NCBI GenBank assembly: GCA_023392115.1
Contig: JAEVZT010000280.1
Coordinates: forward strand, 1-7,597
DNA from: Chloroflexota bacterium
GTDB taxonomy: Bacteria > Chloroflexota > Anaerolineae > Aggregatilineales > Phototrophicaceae
Direction of reading: 5' to 3'
Length of the DNA stretch: 7,597 nt
The position numbers and the translations under genes were made by a program. The notes beneath the pieces were generated by a model, which did no database searches, was not told the DNA's origin, and worked only from the letters and a program-made list of their open reading frames with translations. Every line of letters starts with the position of its first letter. Position 1 is the first letter of the stretch. Positions 7,487 through 7,597 of this stretch are shown one piece after another.

Positions 7487-7487
7487 C

Positions 7488-7491
7488 GGAG
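7488..7491 (+). promoter_or_regulatory. Ribosome binding site deciding a TTG start
   Basis: GGAG lies just after the hydrolase stop (TAA 7484-7486) and six bases before TTG 7498. This spacing favours TTG 7498 over the in-frame TTG at 7492, which touches the motif. The GTG at 7494 is out of frame with the conserved sequence. Confidence 0.55.
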
Positions 7492-7497
7492 TTGTGC

Positions 7498-7597
7498 TTG
7501 ACTCACGCCCTGATCTTCGCGAATGGTGAAATCAACGACGGCGCGATGGTGCAGCGCGCCCTGCTTCACGCGCCCGACGCGCTGGTCGTCGCCGCGG
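7498..7597 (+). CDS. Probable thiamine pyrophosphokinase, N-terminal fragment (3' partial)
   Basis: Only 33 codons and one further base are inside the window; the gene runs past the right edge. The translation begins MTHALIFANGEINDGAM and continues to APDALVVAA. This matches the N-terminal pattern I know for thiamine pyrophosphokinases: a hydrophobic strand, then NGE or NGD, then a second strand ending in V-x-A-A that is normally followed by DGG. The enzyme transfers pyrophosphate from ATP to thiamine to make the cofactor thiamine diphosphate. The start is an inferred TTG with GGAG six bases upstream, 11 bases after the hydrolase stop, so it is probably co-transcribed. The AADGG motif and catalytic residues lie outside the window, so the call depends on a short N-terminal resemblance. 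Confidence 0.68.
   Translation, partial: MTHALIFANGEINDGAMVQRALLHAPDALVVAA

Overview
The window is a compact, GC-rich, single-strand gene cluster of a two-component signalling locus followed by metabolic genes. All genes read left to right and nearly every base is coding. The style of the kinase (a soluble protein built from many GAF domains in series, PAS domains between them, and a C-terminal core ending in the stretch ALVMDVAGTGLGLSIVK) and the neighbouring gene content are what I would expect of the Chloroflexota, probably an Anaerolineae-like member. That placement rests on remembered family style, not on a search.

Layout: (1) 1-6063, a very large hybrid-sensor-like histidine kinase cut by the left edge of the window: the tail of an apparent PAS domain, eight GAF domains, a PAS domain between GAF5 and GAF6, a second PAS domain before the transmitter, then HisKA and HATPase_c. 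(2) 6067-6441, a receiver-only response regulator starting 3 bases after the kinase stop. (3) 6464-7486, an alpha/beta-hydrolase-fold protein whose nucleophile-elbow serine is replaced by glycine. (4) 7498 to the right edge, the first 33 codons of a probable thiamine pyrophosphokinase, starting with TTG. Intergenic gaps are 3, 22 and 11 bases, so the four genes look like one transcription unit. No promoter, terminator, RNA gene, mobile element, CRISPR array or long non-coding stretch is visible.

Working model: the kinase is a cytoplasmic multi-input integrator in which stacked GAF/PAS dimers relay small-molecule or redox signals along helical linkers to the phospho-accepting His1784. The receiver encoded next door is the natural phosphoacceptor. 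It has no output domain, so it must act by protein-protein contact or as a relay intermediate. The hydrolase and thiamine pyrophosphokinase are co-linear, but a functional tie to the signalling pair is only inferred from spacing.

The points most worth checking are the eight-GAF architecture with a visible internal duplication (GAF2/GAF3), the partial cyclic-nucleotide-type signature in GAF2, the unusual long GAF4, and the Ser-to-Gly change in the hydrolase. I see no clear sign of a wholly new biological system here. Kinase residue numbers count the codon at bases 1-3 as residue 1.
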